This document shows positions 8,261 through 20,658 of a DNA stretch of 64,000 nt, piece by piece (position 1 is the first letter of the stretch; each line of letters begins with the position of its first letter). Where the stretch lies: the NCBI RefSeq assembly GCF_024171785.1, contig NZ_JAMTCK010000022.1, forward strand, positions 21,883-85,882. Direction: 5' to 3'. This DNA is from Goodfellowiella coeruleoviolacea (GTDB lineage: Bacteria > Actinomycetota > Actinomycetes > Mycobacteriales > Pseudonocardiaceae). Position numbers and translations under genes: made by a program. A model generated the notes under the pieces. It had not been told where the DNA came from, made no database searches, and saw only the letters and a list, made by a program, of their open reading frames with translations.

Positions 8261-8289
8261 ATCGAAGCACCCCGGGCCGGGACGGTCAA
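8261..8289 (-). promoter_or_regulatory. Promoter of the cdo leader (leaderless)
   Basis: On the minus strand TTGACC (8284-8289) and TTCGAT (8261-8266) are separated by exactly 17 bp; the leader-peptide ATG begins 7 nt after the -10 hexamer, as expected for a leaderless transcript. Confidence 0.6.
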
Positions 8290-8342
8290 CGCGTCCCAGC
8301 CCGTGAACACCGGAACAACCCCATCGGGTGGCCGGGTTCGGG

Positions 8343-9494
8343 TCAACCGGTGGACAGCGCCGCGGCCAGCGCGACGCGCACGTCGGCCACCAGGTCGTCG
8401 GTGTCCTCGCAGCCGGCGGACAGCCGGACGAGACCGGCCGGCACCGGGTCACCCCACTGGGCGCGACGGTCCACTGTGGTGTGCAGACCGCCGAAACTGG
8501 TGGCGGACGCGAGAAGCCGGCTCGCCGAGGTGAACGCGGACACCGCGGCCACCGACGGCAGCTCGAAGCACAGCACCCCGCCGAAGCGGCGCATCTGCCT
8601 GGCGGCCACCGGGTGCGCCGGGTCCCCGGGCGCGCCCGGCCAGCGCACCCCGCGCACGCCCGGGTGCTCGGCCAGCACCCGGTGCAGCGCGGCGGCGTTG
8701 CGGGCCTGGCGTTCCAGCCGCAGGTCCAGGGTGCCCAGGCCGCGGTGGGCCAGCCACACCTCGAACGGCCCCGGGATGGCGCCGGACTCGGTGCGCGCGG
8801 CCCGCAACCGGTCGGCCAACTCGGCGTCGGCGGTGCTGACGTGACCGAGCACCACGTCGCTGTGCCCGGCCAGCGCCTTGGTGTCACTGGCCAGACTCAC
8901 GTCCGCGCCCAGCCGCAGCGGCTGCTGGCCCAGCGGGGTCGCCGTGGTGTTGTCCACCGCCACCAACGCGCCGTGCGCGTGCGCGCGGGCGGCGATCGCG
9001 GCGATGTCGCAGACGTCCATGCCCGGATTGGACGGTGTCTCCAGCAGCACCAGCCGGGCGCCGGCCAGCACCTCCGCCGACCACTCCCCCGGCGTTGGCA
9101 CCTCGCGCACGTCCAGGTCCAGCGCGCTCATCCCGCTGGCGATGTGCTTGCGCGCCAGGTAGTAGCCGTCCGACGGGAGCACCACGGTGTCGCCGGGCCG
9201 CAGCACCAGCCTGGCCAGCGTGGCGATGGCGGACATGCCCGACGGGAACAGCACGCAGTGGCCGCCGTCCAGTTCGCCGATGGCGGTTTCCAGCGCCCGC
9301 CAGGTGGGGTTGGCCGCCCGTCCGTAGAAGTCCTCGGGGATGTCACCGTCCACACCGAGGTGGTAGGTGGCGGCCAGCACCGGCCCGGCCCGGAACGGCA
9401 TGCCCGCCGCCGGGGTCGGCTCGCCCGCGTGCACGCACCGGGTGCCGTCGCCCCACTGGACGTGCTCCGCGCCGCCGGTCTCGTTCGCTGTCAT
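8343..9494 (-). CDS. Cystathionine gamma-lyase / Cys-Met metabolism PLP enzyme
   Basis: 383 residues. Fold-type I PLP enzyme of the Cys/Met metabolism family: [20 protein letters not shown] near residue 60, [43 protein letters not shown] and the PLP lysine motif [20 protein letters not shown]. Likely releases or forms cysteine from cystathionine; gamma-lyase, gamma-synthase and methionine gamma-lyase are not separable by eye. The ATG at 9494 overlaps the gpsA stop by 4 nt (ATGA), so it is translated in the gpsA operon. cdo lies just downstream with its own promoter, so cysteine formation and oxidation genes are neighbours. Confidence 0.85.
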   Translation of the reverse strand: MTANETGGAEHVQWGDGTRCVHAGEPTPAAGMPFRAGPVLAATYHLGVDGDIPEDFYGRAANPTWRALETAIGELDGGHCVLFPSGMSAIATLARLVLRPGDTVVLPSDGYYLARKHIASGMSALDLDVREVPTPGEWSAEVLAGARLVLLETPSNPGMDVCDIAAIAARAHAHGALVAVDNTTATPLGQQPLRLGADVSLASDTKALAGHSDVVLGHVSTADAELADRLRAARTESGAIPGPFEVWLAHRGLGTLDLRLERQARNAAALHRVLAEHPGVRGVRWPGAPGDPAHPVAARQMRRFGGVLCFELPSVAAVSAFTSASRLLASATSFGGLHTTVDRRAQWGDPVPAGLVRLSAGCEDTDDLVADVRVALAAALSTG

Positions 9495-10534
9495 GACCAC
9501 TCCGCCTTGGGTTTGCGGCCCAGCAGCCGGGCCGTGACGTCCTGTGGGCTCAGCCCCTCGTGGCACACCTGGTGCACGCCGTCGGTGATGGGCATGTCCA
9601 CCCCGTGCCGGCGGCCCAGTTCCCGGATGGACGTGCACGACTTCACGCCCTCGGCGACCTGTCCGTGCGCGGCCTGCTGTGCCTGGTGCATGCTCTCACC
9701 CCGACCGAGGCGTTCGCCGAAGCTGCGGTTGCGCGACAGCGGGGACGCGCACGTGGCCACCAGGTCGCCCATGCCGGCCAGGCCGGCGAAGGTCATCGGG
9801 TCGGCGCCCAGCGCCGTGCCCAGCCGGGCCATCTCGGCCAGTCCCCGGGTGATCAGGGTGGCCATGGTGTTGTCGCCGAAGCCGAGCCCGGCGGCCATGC
9901 CGCAGGCGAGCGCGATCACGTTCTTGCACGCGCCGCCCAGCTCGCAGCCGACGACGTCGGTGTTGGTGTAGGGCCGGAAGTAGCCGGTGGAGCAGGCGTG
10001 CTGCAGGGCGACGGCGCGCTCGTGGTCGGCGCACGCGATGACCGTGGCGGTCGGCTGCTCCCGCGCGATCTCCTTGGCCAGGTTGGGGCCGGACACCACG
10101 GCGACCCGGTTCTGGTCGACCTCGGCGACCTCGCTGACCACCTCGCTCATCCGCTTGAGCGTGCCCAGTTCCACGCCCTTGGCCAGGCTGACCAGGGTGG
10201 CCGAGGCGGGCAGCAGGTTCCGCCACGCGGCCAGGTTGTCCCGCAGGGTCTGGCTGGGCACGGCGAGCACCACGGCCTGCGCGCCGCGCACGGCGACCGC
10301 CGCGTCGGCGGTGGCGGTCAGGTTCTCCGGCAGGCGCACGCCCGGCAGGTAGTCGGGGTTGGCGTGCCGCTGGCGCACGGTGTCGGCCACCTCGGCGCGC
10401 CTGGCCCACAGCACCACGTCGCGGCCGGCGTCGGCGAGCACCTTGGCGAAGGCCGTGCCCCACGAGCCGGCGCCGAGCACGGCCACCCGGCGCACCTCCT
10501 CGGCGACCCCGGCCAGCACTGGTTCACCGGTCAT
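9491..10534 (-). CDS. gpsA: Glycerol-3-phosphate dehydrogenase [NAD(P)+]
   Basis: 347 residues, cytosolic enzyme making sn-glycerol-3-phosphate for phospholipids. The N-terminal Rossmann motif [20 protein letters not shown] starts at about residue 17; further motifs are [48 protein letters not shown] and the substrate-binding [20 protein letters not shown] plus DLVATC-SPLSRNR. The start ATG at 10534 shares one base with the plsC stop (TGATG), and its own stop overlaps the next gene: a tightly coupled plsC-gpsA-cystathionine-lyase operon. plsC next door uses the pathway product. Confidence 0.97.
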   Translation of the reverse strand: MTGEPVLAGVAEEVRRVAVLGAGSWGTAFAKVLADAGRDVVLWARRAEVADTVRQRHANPDYLPGVRLPENLTATADAAVAVRGAQAVVLAVPSQTLRDNLAAWRNLLPASATLVSLAKGVELGTLKRMSEVVSEVAEVDQNRVAVVSGPNLAKEIAREQPTATVIACADHERAVALQHACSTGYFRPYTNTDVVGCELGGACKNVIALACGMAAGLGFGDNTMATLITRGLAEMARLGTALGADPMTFAGLAGMGDLVATCASPLSRNRSFGERLGRGESMHQAQQAAHGQVAEGVKSCTSIRELGRRHGVDMPITDGVHQVCHEGLSPQDVTARLLGRKPKAEWS

Positions 10535-11445
10535 CAGTGGCTCGCTTCCCCTGCTGGCGTGCTGTCCTGCCCCGAGCCGTGCACGGGCGCGGCGCTGTCG
10601 TTCACCGGACCGGCGCTGTCGCCCGCTGGCGTGGCGTCCCGCCCAGAACCGTGCACGGGCTCGGCGCCGTGCCCCGGACCGGCACTGTCCACTTCGGAGC
10701 TTTCCGGGGCGCCGGCCGGGCCGCCACCGGTCTCGGCCGCCGCGGCGGGCGGCGTGCCGTGCGGCTGGTCCGGTGCCGGCTCGTTCCTGATCTCGGCGAG
10801 CATCTCGGTGACCCGGCCCATCAGCAGCGAGGTGACCTCGCGGAGCACCGTGGCGGTCTGCCGCTGGCCCCGGTAGGCGGACAGGTCGACCGGCTCACCC
10901 ACCCGGATCCACACGGTCTTGCGCGGGAACGGCCGGAACTTCTTGGTGTAGTGGTCGTAGATGTCCCTGGTGCCCCAGCGGGCGACCGGGATCACCGGCA
11001 CGTCGTTGTCCAGGGCCAGTCGGGCCACGCCGGTGCGCGCGTGCATCGGCCAGCCGTTCGGGTCCTTGGTGATGGTGCCCTCGGCGTAGATCACCACGAG
11101 CTTGCCGTCGCGCAGCGCCTGGTGGGCCGCGCGCAGGCTCTGCTTGGCGTCGGCGCTGCCCCGGTAGACCGGGATCTGCCCGGCGCCGACGAGCACCCGC
11201 CGGACGAACGGGATGTTCCACAGGCTGTGCTTGGCCAGGAACCTCGGCACCCGCCGCTGCTGGTGCACGAACACCGCGTCGTAGGGGATGTCCAGGTGGG
11301 ACGTGTGGTTGAGCACCAGGATGGCCGGGCCCTGCCGGGGTATCCGCTCGCCGTGCGACACCTCGCGGCGGGCGAGCATTCCGGTGAGCGGATAGAACAC
11401 CGCCGCGGCGAGTCCCACCCAGAAGCCGCCCTTCTCCCTGCCCAC
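10534..11445 (-). CDS. plsC: 1-acyl-sn-glycerol-3-phosphate acyltransferase
   Basis: 303 residues from GTG at 11445 (AAGGGG ribosome site 7-8 nt upstream; a GTG at 11469 is the alternative). PlsC/LPLAT domain with the acyltransferase block [15 protein letters not shown] (HX4D), block II around IPVYRG, block [15 protein letters not shown] and block [11 protein letters not shown]. It acylates lysophosphatidic acid to phosphatidic acid at the membrane. The last about 90 residues are low-complexity Pro/Ala/Gly/Ser with imperfect repeats (PVHGSG-x-D-x-TPAG twice) and have no known role. It is followed by gpsA with overlapping stop/start. Confidence 0.93.
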   Translation of the reverse strand: MGREKGGFWVGLAAAVFYPLTGMLARREVSHGERIPRQGPAILVLNHTSHLDIPYDAVFVHQQRRVPRFLAKHSLWNIPFVRRVLVGAGQIPVYRGSADAKQSLRAAHQALRDGKLVVIYAEGTITKDPNGWPMHARTGVARLALDNDVPVIPVARWGTRDIYDHYTKKFRPFPRKTVWIRVGEPVDLSAYRGQRQTATVLREVTSLLMGRVTEMLAEIRNEPAPDQPHGTPPAAAAETGGGPAGAPESSEVDSAGPGHGAEPVHGSGRDATPAGDSAGPVNDSAAPVHGSGQDSTPAGEASH

Positions 11446-11661
11446 TGGCCATCCCCTTCTTTCGCTCACGTCGTTCGTTCCGCCCGGCTGCGCGGGGGCC
11501 GGGTGGCGCAGAGTTTCCCCGACCCGGGCTGGCCAGGTCCAGCGCGGCACCCGGTCAGCGCGCCGCGCCCGGGAACGCGCCACGCCGCGACGCGCGCCGA
11601 ACACCGCGCCGAGGCCCACCCCGTGGCCACGGCATCCGGCGGGATCAGCGAGGATGGAGGC

Positions 11662-12315
11662 GTGCACCGCGCAGTGGACCTGGTGGTCCCGGTCAAGACG
11701 CTGGACCGGGCCAAGACACGGCTGTTCGGCGCCGCCGACGGCGGTGTCGGCGACCGGCACGCGCACAGTGCCCTGGTGCTCGCCCTGGCCGCGGACACGG
11801 TCAGCGCGGCCACGGCCGCCGAGGGGGTGGGCCGCGTGCTGGTGGTCTCCTCCGATCCGGACGTGGCCGCGACCCTGGGGGCGCTGGGCGTGGAGGTCGC
11901 GCCAGAAGGGCCGGAACCGGGGCTGAACGCGGCGCTGCGGCACGGAGCCCGGCTGCTGCGGGCGAGCAACCCCGACGGCGTGGTGGGCGCGCTGCAGGCC
12001 GACCTGCCCGCGTTACGCCCTGCCGAGTTGGCCGCCGCACTGGCCGGGGCGGCGGGGCGCCGGGCGTTCTGCCCGGACCGCCAGGGCACCGGCACCACCC
12101 TGCTGCTGTCCGCGCCGGGCGGGGACCTGGCCCCCCGGTTCGGGGTGGGGTCGGCCCAGGCGCACGCCGGTGACGCGGTCACCCTGCTCGGCCCGTGGCC
12201 GTCGCTGCGCTGCGATGTGGACACCGCCGAGGACCTGGTCATGGCCCGGAATCTCGGGCTGGGCCGGCGCACGGCCACGGTGCTGGGTGTGTCGTGCGCG
12301 CCCTGCGCGTCGTAG
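11662..12315 (+). CDS. cofC: 2-phospho-L-lactate / phosphoenolpyruvate guanylyltransferase
   Basis: 217 residues, nucleotidyltransferase fold (CofC; FbiD in mycobacteria) that makes the guanylylated precursor of coenzyme F420. Motifs: [17 protein letters not shown] at the N-terminus, [57 protein letters not shown] and [11 protein letters not shown], finishing with [11 protein letters not shown] at 11662 with AGGATGGAGG just upstream. The gene sits between plsC (divergent) and ppk as in mycobacteria. The TAG stop is also part of the -10 hexamer of the following small gene. Confidence 0.93.
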   Translation: MHRAVDLVVPVKTLDRAKTRLFGAADGGVGDRHAHSALVLALAADTVSAATAAEGVGRVLVVSSDPDVAATLGALGVEVAPEGPEPGLNAALRHGARLLRASNPDGVVGALQADLPALRPAELAAALAGAAGRRAFCPDRQGTGTTLLLSAPGGDLAPRFGVGSAQAHAGDAVTLLGPWPSLRCDVDTAEDLVMARNLGLGRRTATVLGVSCAPCAS

Positions 12316-12324
12316 GGTCTTCCC

Positions 12325-12555
12325 GTGTCCACCCCGCCCGAGCAGATCCCCGAGCACGCCGCGGAACAGGCCACCGTGTACCGGGTGGCCGACGACGGCT
12401 CGGTCACCGTGCTGCGCGATGACGGCCTGCTGGTCGACGCCGACGCGGCCGCGGTCGCCGAGGGCGGTTGGCGGCTGCTGCGGCCGGGCCAGCGGGTGGC
12501 GGTGCACCGGGACGGTCACGGACGCGTCACCGCGGTGCGTCCGCCTGCCGGCTGA
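12325..12555 (+). CDS. Small conserved-looking hypothetical protein
   Basis: 76 residues, acidic and soluble, no signal or membrane segment. The pattern [20 protein letters not shown] followed by [20 protein letters not shown] looks like a small beta-barrel of the cold-shock or S1-like kind (alternating short strands, PGQRV turn, GRVTAV), but I do not recognise the family. GTG at 12325 lies 6 nt after TAGGGT (12313-12318), so a leaderless mRNA starting right after cofC is likely. It lies between cofC and ppk on the same strand. Confidence 0.6.
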   Translation: MSTPPEQIPEHAAEQATVYRVADDGSVTVLRDDGLLVDADAAAVAEGGWRLLRPGQRVAVHRDGHGRVTAVRPPAG

Positions 12556-12733
12556 GTCGGGAGAACCAGCGTCGGGCCGCGCGCCCAGCGCGGCGGGTTT
12601 TCCTTCCGGTGCCGGGAAAACCGGTCACGGGCAGTGGGCGGTATCACGTTTGGTCCACCGGTGTTCATCCGGTTTTGCCTGGTTGTATCCCGTGGTCAGG
12701 GTGCTGGTCAGGGAACTGGGGGACAATGACTGG

Positions 12734-15100
<2,367 letters not shown>

Positions 15101-15161
15101 GTGCGGGCTGCTGGCCACGACCCCGACCGGTGACAAGGCAGGCATCGACAGGCCAGGAACC

Positions 15162-16148
15162 ATGAACGCCAAATCCACACCGTCCACCGTCCCCGACAAG
15201 CACGTGGTCTCGGCCGCGGGCGCCGTGCTGTGGCGCGAGCGCCCCACCGGCCGGGAAGTCGCCGTGGTGCACCGACCCCGCTACGACGACTGGTCACTGC
15301 CCAAGGGCAAGGTCGACCCCGGGGAGACCGTGCCGGCCGCGGCCGTGCGGGAGGTCGTGGAGGAGACCGGCTTCCAGCCCGTGCTGGGCCGGTTCCTCCG
15401 CCAGATCCGCTATCCGCTGCCCAAGCGGAACGGGCGTGCCACCAAGACCGTGGACTACTTCAGCGCCGAGGCGGTCAGCGGCGAGTTCACCGCCAACGAC
15501 GAGGTCGACCAGCTGTGCTGGTTATCCGCAGACCGCGCTGCGGACCTGGTGAGCTACCCGGACGACCGCGAGGTGCTGCGCGTGTTCGCGGCGGCACCGG
15601 CCAGGCTGACCACGCTGCTGCTGGTGCGCCACGCCAAGGCCGGCAAGCGGGACTGCTGGCCCGGTGACGACGACCAGCGCCCGCTCAGCCCGGCCGGCGC
15701 CAGGCAGGCCGAGGCACTGCGCGCGCTGCTGCCGCTGTTCGGAGTGGACCGTCTGCACGCCGCACCCCGGCTGCGCTGCGCGCAGACGGTGCGGGGAGCA
15801 GCCGACGACCTGGGCGTGGCCATCACCGACGAGCCGCTGCTGACCGAGGAGGCCTACTGGCCCGACCCGGACGCGGGCGTGGCGCGGCTGCGCGAGATCG
15901 CCGCTGCGGGCGGGGTCCCGGCCGTGTGCAGTCAGGGCAAGGTGATTCCCGACCTGGTGGCCCGGCTGGCCGAGCGGACCCCGCTGGCCGCTCGACTGGC
16001 CCCGGACGCGGTGAAGAGCAAGAAGGGCAGCGTCTGGCTGTTGTCCTTCGCCTCGGCCGACGAGGCCGGGTTCCACCACGGGGAACTGGTGGACGCGCAC
16101 TACCTGCCCAGCCCGCTGCCACCGCCGGGCGGGTCCGCCACGTCCTGA
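15162..16148 (+). CDS. mutT1: Two-domain Nudix hydrolase with histidine phosphatase domain (MutT1 type)
   Basis: 328 residues. The N-terminal Nudix domain has a complete Nudix box, GKVDPGETVPAAAVREVVEE followed by TG (about residues 49-71). The second half is a histidine phosphatase (phosphoglycerate-mutase-like) domain starting TTLLLVRHAKAGKR (RHA replaces RHG, as in SixA-like enzymes) with RPLSPAGARQAEAL. In mycobacteria MutT1 with this architecture clears 8-oxo-dGTP and diadenosine polyphosphates. ATG at 15162 follows CAGGAACC. It is downstream of ppk on the same strand, linking nucleotide-pool and polyphosphate functions. Confidence 0.92.
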   Translation: MNAKSTPSTVPDKHVVSAAGAVLWRERPTGREVAVVHRPRYDDWSLPKGKVDPGETVPAAAVREVVEETGFQPVLGRFLRQIRYPLPKRNGRATKTVDYFSAEAVSGEFTANDEVDQLCWLSADRAADLVSYPDDREVLRVFAAAPARLTTLLLVRHAKAGKRDCWPGDDDQRPLSPAGARQAEALRALLPLFGVDRLHAAPRLRCAQTVRGAADDLGVAITDEPLLTEEAYWPDPDAGVARLREIAAAGGVPAVCSQGKVIPDLVARLAERTPLAARLAPDAVKSKKGSVWLLSFASADEAGFHHGELVDAHYLPSPLPPPGGSATS

Positions 16149-16169
16149 GTCGAGCGTCACGCAGGCGCA

Positions 16170-16210
16170 GACGAGCCCCGAAGCGCCGTAGGTCGCGCTC
16201 GGGGCTCGTC
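16170..16210. terminator. Bidirectional terminator between mutT1 and hupB
   Basis: GACGAGCCCCG (16170-16180) pairs with CGGGGCTCGTC (16200-16210), extended inside by AGCG/CGCT. It begins 22 bp after the mutT1 stop and lies 68 bp beyond the hupB stop on the other strand. Confidence 0.75.
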
Positions 16211-16277
16211 CGCATTCAGTTGCCCACAACCAGGGCCGGTGGCGGGTTCGGCGAACCGCGAAACCCGCCTGACGCGT

Positions 16278-17066
16278 TCACTTCTTGGCCGCGGCCGTCT
16301 TCCGGGTCCGGGTCGTGGTCTTGCGCGCCGTGGTCTTGGCCGGTGCCGTGGTGGCCTCGGCCGGAGCGGCAGCCGGTGCCGCGGTGGTGGCCGCGGCCGT
16401 GCTGGCGGTGCTCTTGGCGGCGCTCGCCCGCTTCGGAGCGGCCTTGGGGGCGGCCGTCTTCCGAGTGGTGGTCTTGGCCGCCGCCGGCGCCTTGGTCGCC
16501 GTCGCCGTGCTCGCCTTGGTGGCGGCCGGCTTGGCAGCCGCGGCCGTGGTGGTGGCCTTGGTGGCGGTCCTGCGGGTGGCAGGAGCCTTGGTGGCCGCCG
16601 CGGCCCGCGTCGACGTGCCACGCGCGGCACGAGTGGTGGTGCCGCGGGTGGTCGTGGTGGCGGCCGGGGCCTTGGCGGCCGCGGCCGGCTTCGCCGCACC
16701 GGTCTTGGCGGCGGTCGCCTTGGTCGCGGTGGCGCGCGCAGCGGGAGCCTTGGCCGCGGCGGCCTTGGCGGCCGTGACCCGAGGCAGCTTCTTCGTGCCG
16801 CTGATGACGTCCTTGAACGTCGAACCGGCACGGAAGGCGGGGACGTTGGTCTTCTTCACCTTCACCGTCTCGCCCGTGCGCGGGTTGCGCGCGGTGCGGG
16901 CCGCCCTGGCGCGCTTCTCGAACACGCCGAAGCCGGTGATGTTGACCTTCTCGCCCTTGTGGACACTGCGCACGATCACGTCGACCAGACCGTCGACAGC
17001 CGCACCCGCAGTCTTCTTGTCGCCAAGGCGCTCTGCGAGCGCCTCGATGAGCTGGGCCTTGTTCAC
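16278..17066 (-). CDS. hupB: Histone-like HU with long Lys/Ala/Thr-rich tail
   Basis: 262 residues. Residues 1-90 are a standard HU fold ([57 protein letters not shown]), which bends and compacts DNA as a dimer. The remaining about 170 residues are PAKKA-like repeats of Ala, Lys, Thr and Arg ([19 protein letters not shown] and similar), as in mycobacterial HupB/HLP, where the tail resembles eukaryotic histone H1. GTG at 17066 has GGGAGGGA 7 nt upstream. The AT-rich stretch around 17155-17170 upstream is the probable promoter zone. Confidence 0.95.
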   Translation of the reverse strand: MNKAQLIEALAERLGDKKTAGAAVDGLVDVIVRSVHKGEKVNITGFGVFEKRARAARTARNPRTGETVKVKKTNVPAFRAGSTFKDVISGTKKLPRVTAAKAAAAKAPAARATATKATAAKTGAAKPAAAAKAPAATTTTRGTTTRAARGTSTRAAAATKAPATRRTATKATTTAAAAKPAATKASTATATKAPAAAKTTTRKTAAPKAAPKRASAAKSTASTAAATTAAPAAAPAEATTAPAKTTARKTTTRTRKTAAAKK

Positions 17067-17239
17067 GTTAAGTCCCTCCCAGGACGCTCACGGCCCTGTC
17101 GGGCCGACTTGCGGCCACGGTAAGCCCACATGGCGCGAATTTCCACGCGCCACGCCATATTTTTTGTTGCAGTGTGGGCAATTCCGCTCAGTCGAGGGAC
17201 GAATCCGGGTGAACGGCGCTTTGCCGGGCCTTCCCGGCG

Positions 17240-17280
17240 GGCCGCTGGATTCCCCTTGCCATCGGGAGAATCCAGCGGCC
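17240..17280 (-). terminator. Terminator of the leuCD operon
   Basis: GGCCGCTGGATTC (17240-17252) and GAATCCAGCGGCC (17268-17280) form a perfect 13-bp stem, 12 bp beyond the leuD stop. Confidence 0.75.
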
Positions 17281-17291
17281 GGCGGGTGGAA

Positions 17292-17891
17292 TCAGCCTGC
17301 CGCCACGGTGGTCGTGGGAAGCCAGGCGGGCCGCGTGCTTTCGAACGCGGCGATGTCGTCGCCGTGCCGCAGGGTCAGCGAGATGTCGTCGAGTCCTTCC
17401 AGCAGCCGCCAGCGGGTGTAGTCGTCGATGGCGAAGGACGCGGTGAAGTCCTTGGCCCGAACGGTCTTCTCCCGCAGGTCCACGGTGACCTCGGTGCCCG
17501 GCTCGTTCTCCAGCAGCTTCCACAGCAGCTCGATGTCGGACTGCTCGCACTGGGCGGTCAGCAGCCCCTGCTTTCCGGAGTTGCCCCGGAAGATGTCGGC
17601 GAACCGGGACGAGATGACGACCCGGAATCCGTAGTCCAGCAGCGCCCACACCGCGTGCTCCCGGGAGGAGCCGGTGCCGAAGTCGGGGCCGGCGACCAGG
17701 ACGCTGCCCGCCCGGAACGGCTCGGCGTTGAGCACGAAGTCCTCGTCGGCGCGCCACGCCGCGAACAGGCCGTCCTCGAAGCCGGTCCTGGTGACCCGCT
17801 TGAGGTAGACGGCGGGGATGATCTGGTCGGTGTCCACGTTGGACCGGCGCAGTGGGACGCCGACCCCGGTGTGCGTGGTGAACGGTTGCAT
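17292..17891 (-). CDS. leuD: 3-isopropylmalate dehydratase small subunit
   Basis: 199 residues from ATG at 17891. With LeuC it isomerises 2-isopropylmalate to 3-isopropylmalate in leucine synthesis. Motifs: [20 protein letters not shown] (N-terminal), [20 protein letters not shown] and the [18 protein letters not shown] swivel-domain signature. Start: GGAGG lies 11 nt upstream of this ATG; the frame is open to a TTG at 17909 but the ATG matches the family N-terminus. leuC is 52 bp upstream on the same strand. Confidence 0.96.
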   Translation of the reverse strand: MQPFTTHTGVGVPLRRSNVDTDQIIPAVYLKRVTRTGFEDGLFAAWRADEDFVLNAEPFRAGSVLVAGPDFGTGSSREHAVWALLDYGFRVVISSRFADIFRGNSGKQGLLTAQCEQSDIELLWKLLENEPGTEVTVDLREKTVRAKDFTASFAIDDYTRWRLLEGLDDISLTLRHGDDIAAFESTRPAWLPTTTVAAG

Positions 17892-17943
17892 GGCTGTCGA
17901 ATCCTCCAAAGCGTTGCGGGCGGGGGGCGGGAAGCGGGGGTTG

Positions 17944-19347
17944 CTAGACCAGGTCCTCCGGTGAGGACAGCCGCCCGCGCACCGCGGTGGCCGCCGCGAC
18001 CAGCGGGGAGACCAGGTGGGTCCGACCGCCCTTGCCCTGCCTGCCCTCGAAGTTGCGGTTGGAGGTGGACGCGCTGCGCTCGCCCGGCTTGAGCTGGTCG
18101 GGGTTCATGCCCAGGCACATGGAACAGCCAGCAGAACGCCATTCCGCCCCGGCGGCCAGGAACACCTCGTGCAGTCCCTCGGCCTCGGCCTGCTGGCGCA
18201 CCCGCATGGAGCCGGGCACCACCAGCATCCGCACGCCGTCGGCGACCCGGTGCCCCTTGAGCACGTCGGCGGCGGCCCGCAGGTCCTCGATGCGCCCGTT
18301 GGTGCACGACCCGAGGAACACCGTGTCCACGCTGATCTCGCGCAGCGGGGTGCCCGGCCGCAGATCCATGTAGGACAGCGCCTTCTCCGCGGCCAGCCGG
18401 GCGTTCTCGTCGGGAATGTCGGCCGGGTCGGGCACCCGCTCGCCCAGCGGCAGGCCCTGGCCCGGGTTGGTGCCCCAGGTGACGAACGGGGTGAGCTGGT
18501 CGGCGTCCAGGTGCACCTCGGCGTCGAAGGTGGCGTCGTCGTCGGTGCGCAGGGTCCGCCAGTAGGCCACGGCCGCGTCCCAGTCGGCACCGCTTGGCGC
18601 GTGCGGCCGGTCCTTCAGGTAGGCGAAGGTGGTCTCGTCCGGCGCGATCATGCCGGCCCGCGCACCGGCCTCGATGGACATGTTGCAGATGGTCATCCGG
18701 GCTTCCATGGACAGCTGCTCGATGGCGCTGCCCCGGTACTCCAGGACGTAGCCCTGTCCGCCGCCGGTGCCGATCTTGGCGATCACCGCGAGGATGATGT
18801 CCTTGGCGGTGACGCCCGGCCGCAGCGCGCCGTCCACGTTGATGGCCATGGTCTTGAACGGCCGCAGCGGCAGCGTCTGGGTGGCCAGCACGTGCTCCAC
18901 CTCGGACGTGCCGATGCCGAAGGCCATCGCGCCGAACGCGCCGTGCGTGGAGGTGTGGCTGTCCCCGCACACCACGGTCATGCCCGGCTGGGTCAGCCCG
19001 AGCTGCGGGCCGATCACGTGCACGATGCCCTGCTCGGCGTCGCCCATGGGGTGCAGCCGCACGCCGAACTCCGCGCAGTTTCGGCGAAGCGTGTCCACCT
19101 GGGTGCGCGACACCGGGTCGGCGATCGGCAGGTCGATGCCCGTGGTCGGGACGTTGTGGTCCTCGGTGGCGATCGTCAGGTCGGGCCGGCGCACCGCGCG
19201 GCCGGCCAGCCGCAGCCCGTCGAACGCCTGCGGGCTGGTCACCTCGTGCACGAGGTGAAGGTCGATGTAGAGCAGGTCCGGCTCGGCACCATCGCCTCGG
19301 CGCACCACGTGCGCGTCCCACACCTTTTCTGCCAGCGTGCGGCCCAT
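17944..19347 (-). CDS. leuC: 3-isopropylmalate dehydratase large subunit
   Basis: 467 residues from ATG at 19347, chosen because AGGAG lies 3-4 nt before it and because the protein then starts [15 protein letters not shown] as is usual. Aconitase-type [4Fe-4S] enzyme: [20 protein letters not shown], the [20 protein letters not shown] motif, and the iron-ligand cysteines in [15 protein letters not shown] and [11 protein letters not shown]. Closing [20 protein letters not shown] is typical. It forms the leuCD operon and is divergent from an IclR regulator with a shared 21-bp palindrome at 19531-19551. Confidence 0.97.
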   Translation of the reverse strand: MGRTLAEKVWDAHVVRRGDGAEPDLLYIDLHLVHEVTSPQAFDGLRLAGRAVRRPDLTIATEDHNVPTTGIDLPIADPVSRTQVDTLRRNCAEFGVRLHPMGDAEQGIVHVIGPQLGLTQPGMTVVCGDSHTSTHGAFGAMAFGIGTSEVEHVLATQTLPLRPFKTMAINVDGALRPGVTAKDIILAVIAKIGTGGGQGYVLEYRGSAIEQLSMEARMTICNMSIEAGARAGMIAPDETTFAYLKDRPHAPSGADWDAAVAYWRTLRTDDDATFDAEVHLDADQLTPFVTWGTNPGQGLPLGERVPDPADIPDENARLAAEKALSYMDLRPGTPLREISVDTVFLGSCTNGRIEDLRAAADVLKGHRVADGVRMLVVPGSMRVRQQAEAEGLHEVFLAAGAEWRSAGCSMCLGMNPDQLKPGERSASTSNRNFEGRQGKGGRTHLVSPLVAAATAVRGRLSSPEDLV

Positions 19348-19530
19348 CGCTCCTGCCACTCCTCCCCATGAAGGGTTTCTCGGCGTCCTGGTTCTCGTCA
19401 CCGCGCCCGCCCGGCCGGGCCAGCCGTCCTGGGTGTACCAGGCGTCCGCTGACCGCGCCGGCCGATCCGCTTCCCGGCCACCGCCGGCCTGCTGCGCGGC
19501 TGCGGTCACGGGAGGGAACCAGCGATCTGG

Positions 19531-19551
19531 ACTTCCCATATGTCGGGAAGT
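19531..19551. promoter_or_regulatory. Operator palindrome between leuC and IclR regulator
   Basis: ACTTCCC-N7-GGGAAGT is a perfect 7-bp inverted repeat immediately before the TAGTAT hexamer (19552-19557) of the IclR gene and within the upstream region of leuC. NdgR/LtbR-type IclR proteins are known to repress leuCD and themselves from such sites; binding here is inferred. Confidence 0.65.
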
Positions 19552-19563
19552 TAGTATCGGTTC

Positions 19564-20265
19564 GTGGGACAGCATAGCGGGATTGGCGTGCTAGACAAGG
19601 CAGTGGCCGTGTTGCAGGCGGTGGCCAAGGATCCGTGCGGGCTCGCCGAACTGTGCAGCCGCACCGGACTGCCCCGGGCCACGGCACACCGCCTGGCCGT
19701 GGGACTGGAGGTGCACCGGCTGCTGCGCCGGGGCTCGGACGGCCGCTGGCGGCCGGGCGCTGCACTGGCCGAACTCGCCGGCGGCGCAACGGATCCACTG
19801 CTCGACGCGGCGGCCTCGGTGCTGCCCCGGCTGCGTGACATCACCGGCGAGAGCGTGCAGCTGTACCGCAGGGACGGCATGCAGCGGGTGTGCGTGTCCT
19901 CGGCCGAGCCGCCCAGCGGGCTGCGCGACACCGTGCCGGTCGGCTCCCGCCTGCCGATGACCGCGGGCTCGGGCGCCAAGGTGCTGGCCGCGTGGGCCGA
20001 CGTGAACACGCAGCGGGCCGTGCTGGTGGACGCGGTGTTCGGCGAGCGCACCCTGCTGGAGGTGCGCCGGCGCGGCTGGGCGCAGAGCGTCGCCGAGCGC
20101 GAGCCGGGCGTGGCCAGCGTGTCCGCGCCGGTGCGCGACGGCACGGGCACGGTGGTGGCCGCGATCTCGGTGTCCGGACCGGTCGACCGGATCGGCCGGC
20201 GGCCGGGCGCGCGCTGGGCCGCGGACCTGCTCGCCGCCGCCGAGGCCCTGCAGTCCCGACTGTGA
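19564..20265 (+). CDS. ndgR: IclR family regulator of leucine genes (NdgR/LtbR type)
   Basis: 233 residues. N-terminal IclR winged helix ([20 protein letters not shown] ... [20 protein letters not shown], about residues 6-55) and C-terminal effector domain ([40 protein letters not shown]). In Streptomyces (NdgR), Corynebacterium (LtbR) and mycobacteria an orthologue sits divergent from leuCD and represses it. The GTG at 19564 is 6 nt after TAGTAT (19552-19557), so the transcript is leaderless and its promoter abuts the palindrome at 19531-19551, suggesting autorepression. Confidence 0.9.
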   Translation: MGQHSGIGVLDKAVAVLQAVAKDPCGLAELCSRTGLPRATAHRLAVGLEVHRLLRRGSDGRWRPGAALAELAGGATDPLLDAAASVLPRLRDITGESVQLYRRDGMQRVCVSSAEPPSGLRDTVPVGSRLPMTAGSGAKVLAAWADVNTQRAVLVDAVFGERTLLEVRRRGWAQSVAEREPGVASVSAPVRDGTGTVVAAISVSGPVDRIGRRPGARWAADLLAAAEALQSRL

Positions 20266-20270
20266 GCACG

Positions 20271-20335
20271 ACAACACCGACGCCGACACCGACAACACCG
20301 ACACCGACAACACCGACACCGACAACACCGACGCC
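20271..20335 (+). repeat. Short tandem repeat, 15-bp ACAACACCGACACCG units
   Basis: Four near-identical 15-bp units plus one 6-bp ACACCG unit follow the IclR stop codon. The block is noncoding in the IclR frame and no function is apparent. Confidence 0.8.
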
Positions 20336-20480
20336 GGGCGCGCTGACGCCGACCGCGCCGACGCGCCCGGCGAGGCTCGCGATCCCACCGCTGTGATCGT
20401 TGTCGCACCGGTCCTGGTGCCTGTCGCGCACCAGGACCGGCCGCGCGCCAGCACCCACTCCGGAACTACCCCGGAACAGC

Positions 20481-20520
20481 GAAGAGGCCCCCGATCCGCT
20501 GTGGGATCGGGGGCCTCTTC
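20481..20520. terminator. Strong terminator hairpin between ndgR and the tRNA genes
   Basis: GAAGAGGCCCCCGATCC (20481-20497) pairs perfectly with GGATCGGGGGCCTCTTC (20504-20520), giving a 17-bp stem with a 6-nt loop, followed on the plus strand by GTTTG. It can end ndgR transcription and, read on the minus strand, the tRNA transcript 5 bp away. Confidence 0.85.
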
Positions 20521-20525
20521 GTTTG

Positions 20526-20598
20526 TAGCCCCGACGGGATTTGAACCCGCGCTACCGCCTTGAGAGGGCGGCGTCCTAGGCCGCTAGACGACGGGGCC
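20526..20598 (-). tRNA. tRNA-Glu (CTC)
   Basis: 73 nt. Cloverleaf elements read on the minus strand: acceptor GGCCCCG with CGGGGCT, D-loop GTCTAGCGGCCTAGGA, anticodon stem CCGCC/GGCGG with loop CTCTCAA (anticodon CTC), T-loop GTTCAAATCC, discriminator A. CCA is not encoded. The pair 1-72 is G-U. Confidence 0.93.
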
Positions 20599-20658
20599 GA
20601 GAACTTTGTTCTGTTCTTGTGGAAGGAAGCTTATCACACTGGATTTGCCGCCTTACCG

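Noticed and set aside
12660..12692. Possible PHO box (GTTCATCC and 11-bp-spaced weaker units) before ppk
   Set aside because: Only the first unit fits the consensus; the second and third match about half of the positions.
20271..20395. Tandem repeat after ndgR considered as a CRISPR array
   Set aside because: 15-bp units without spacers; a simple tandem repeat.
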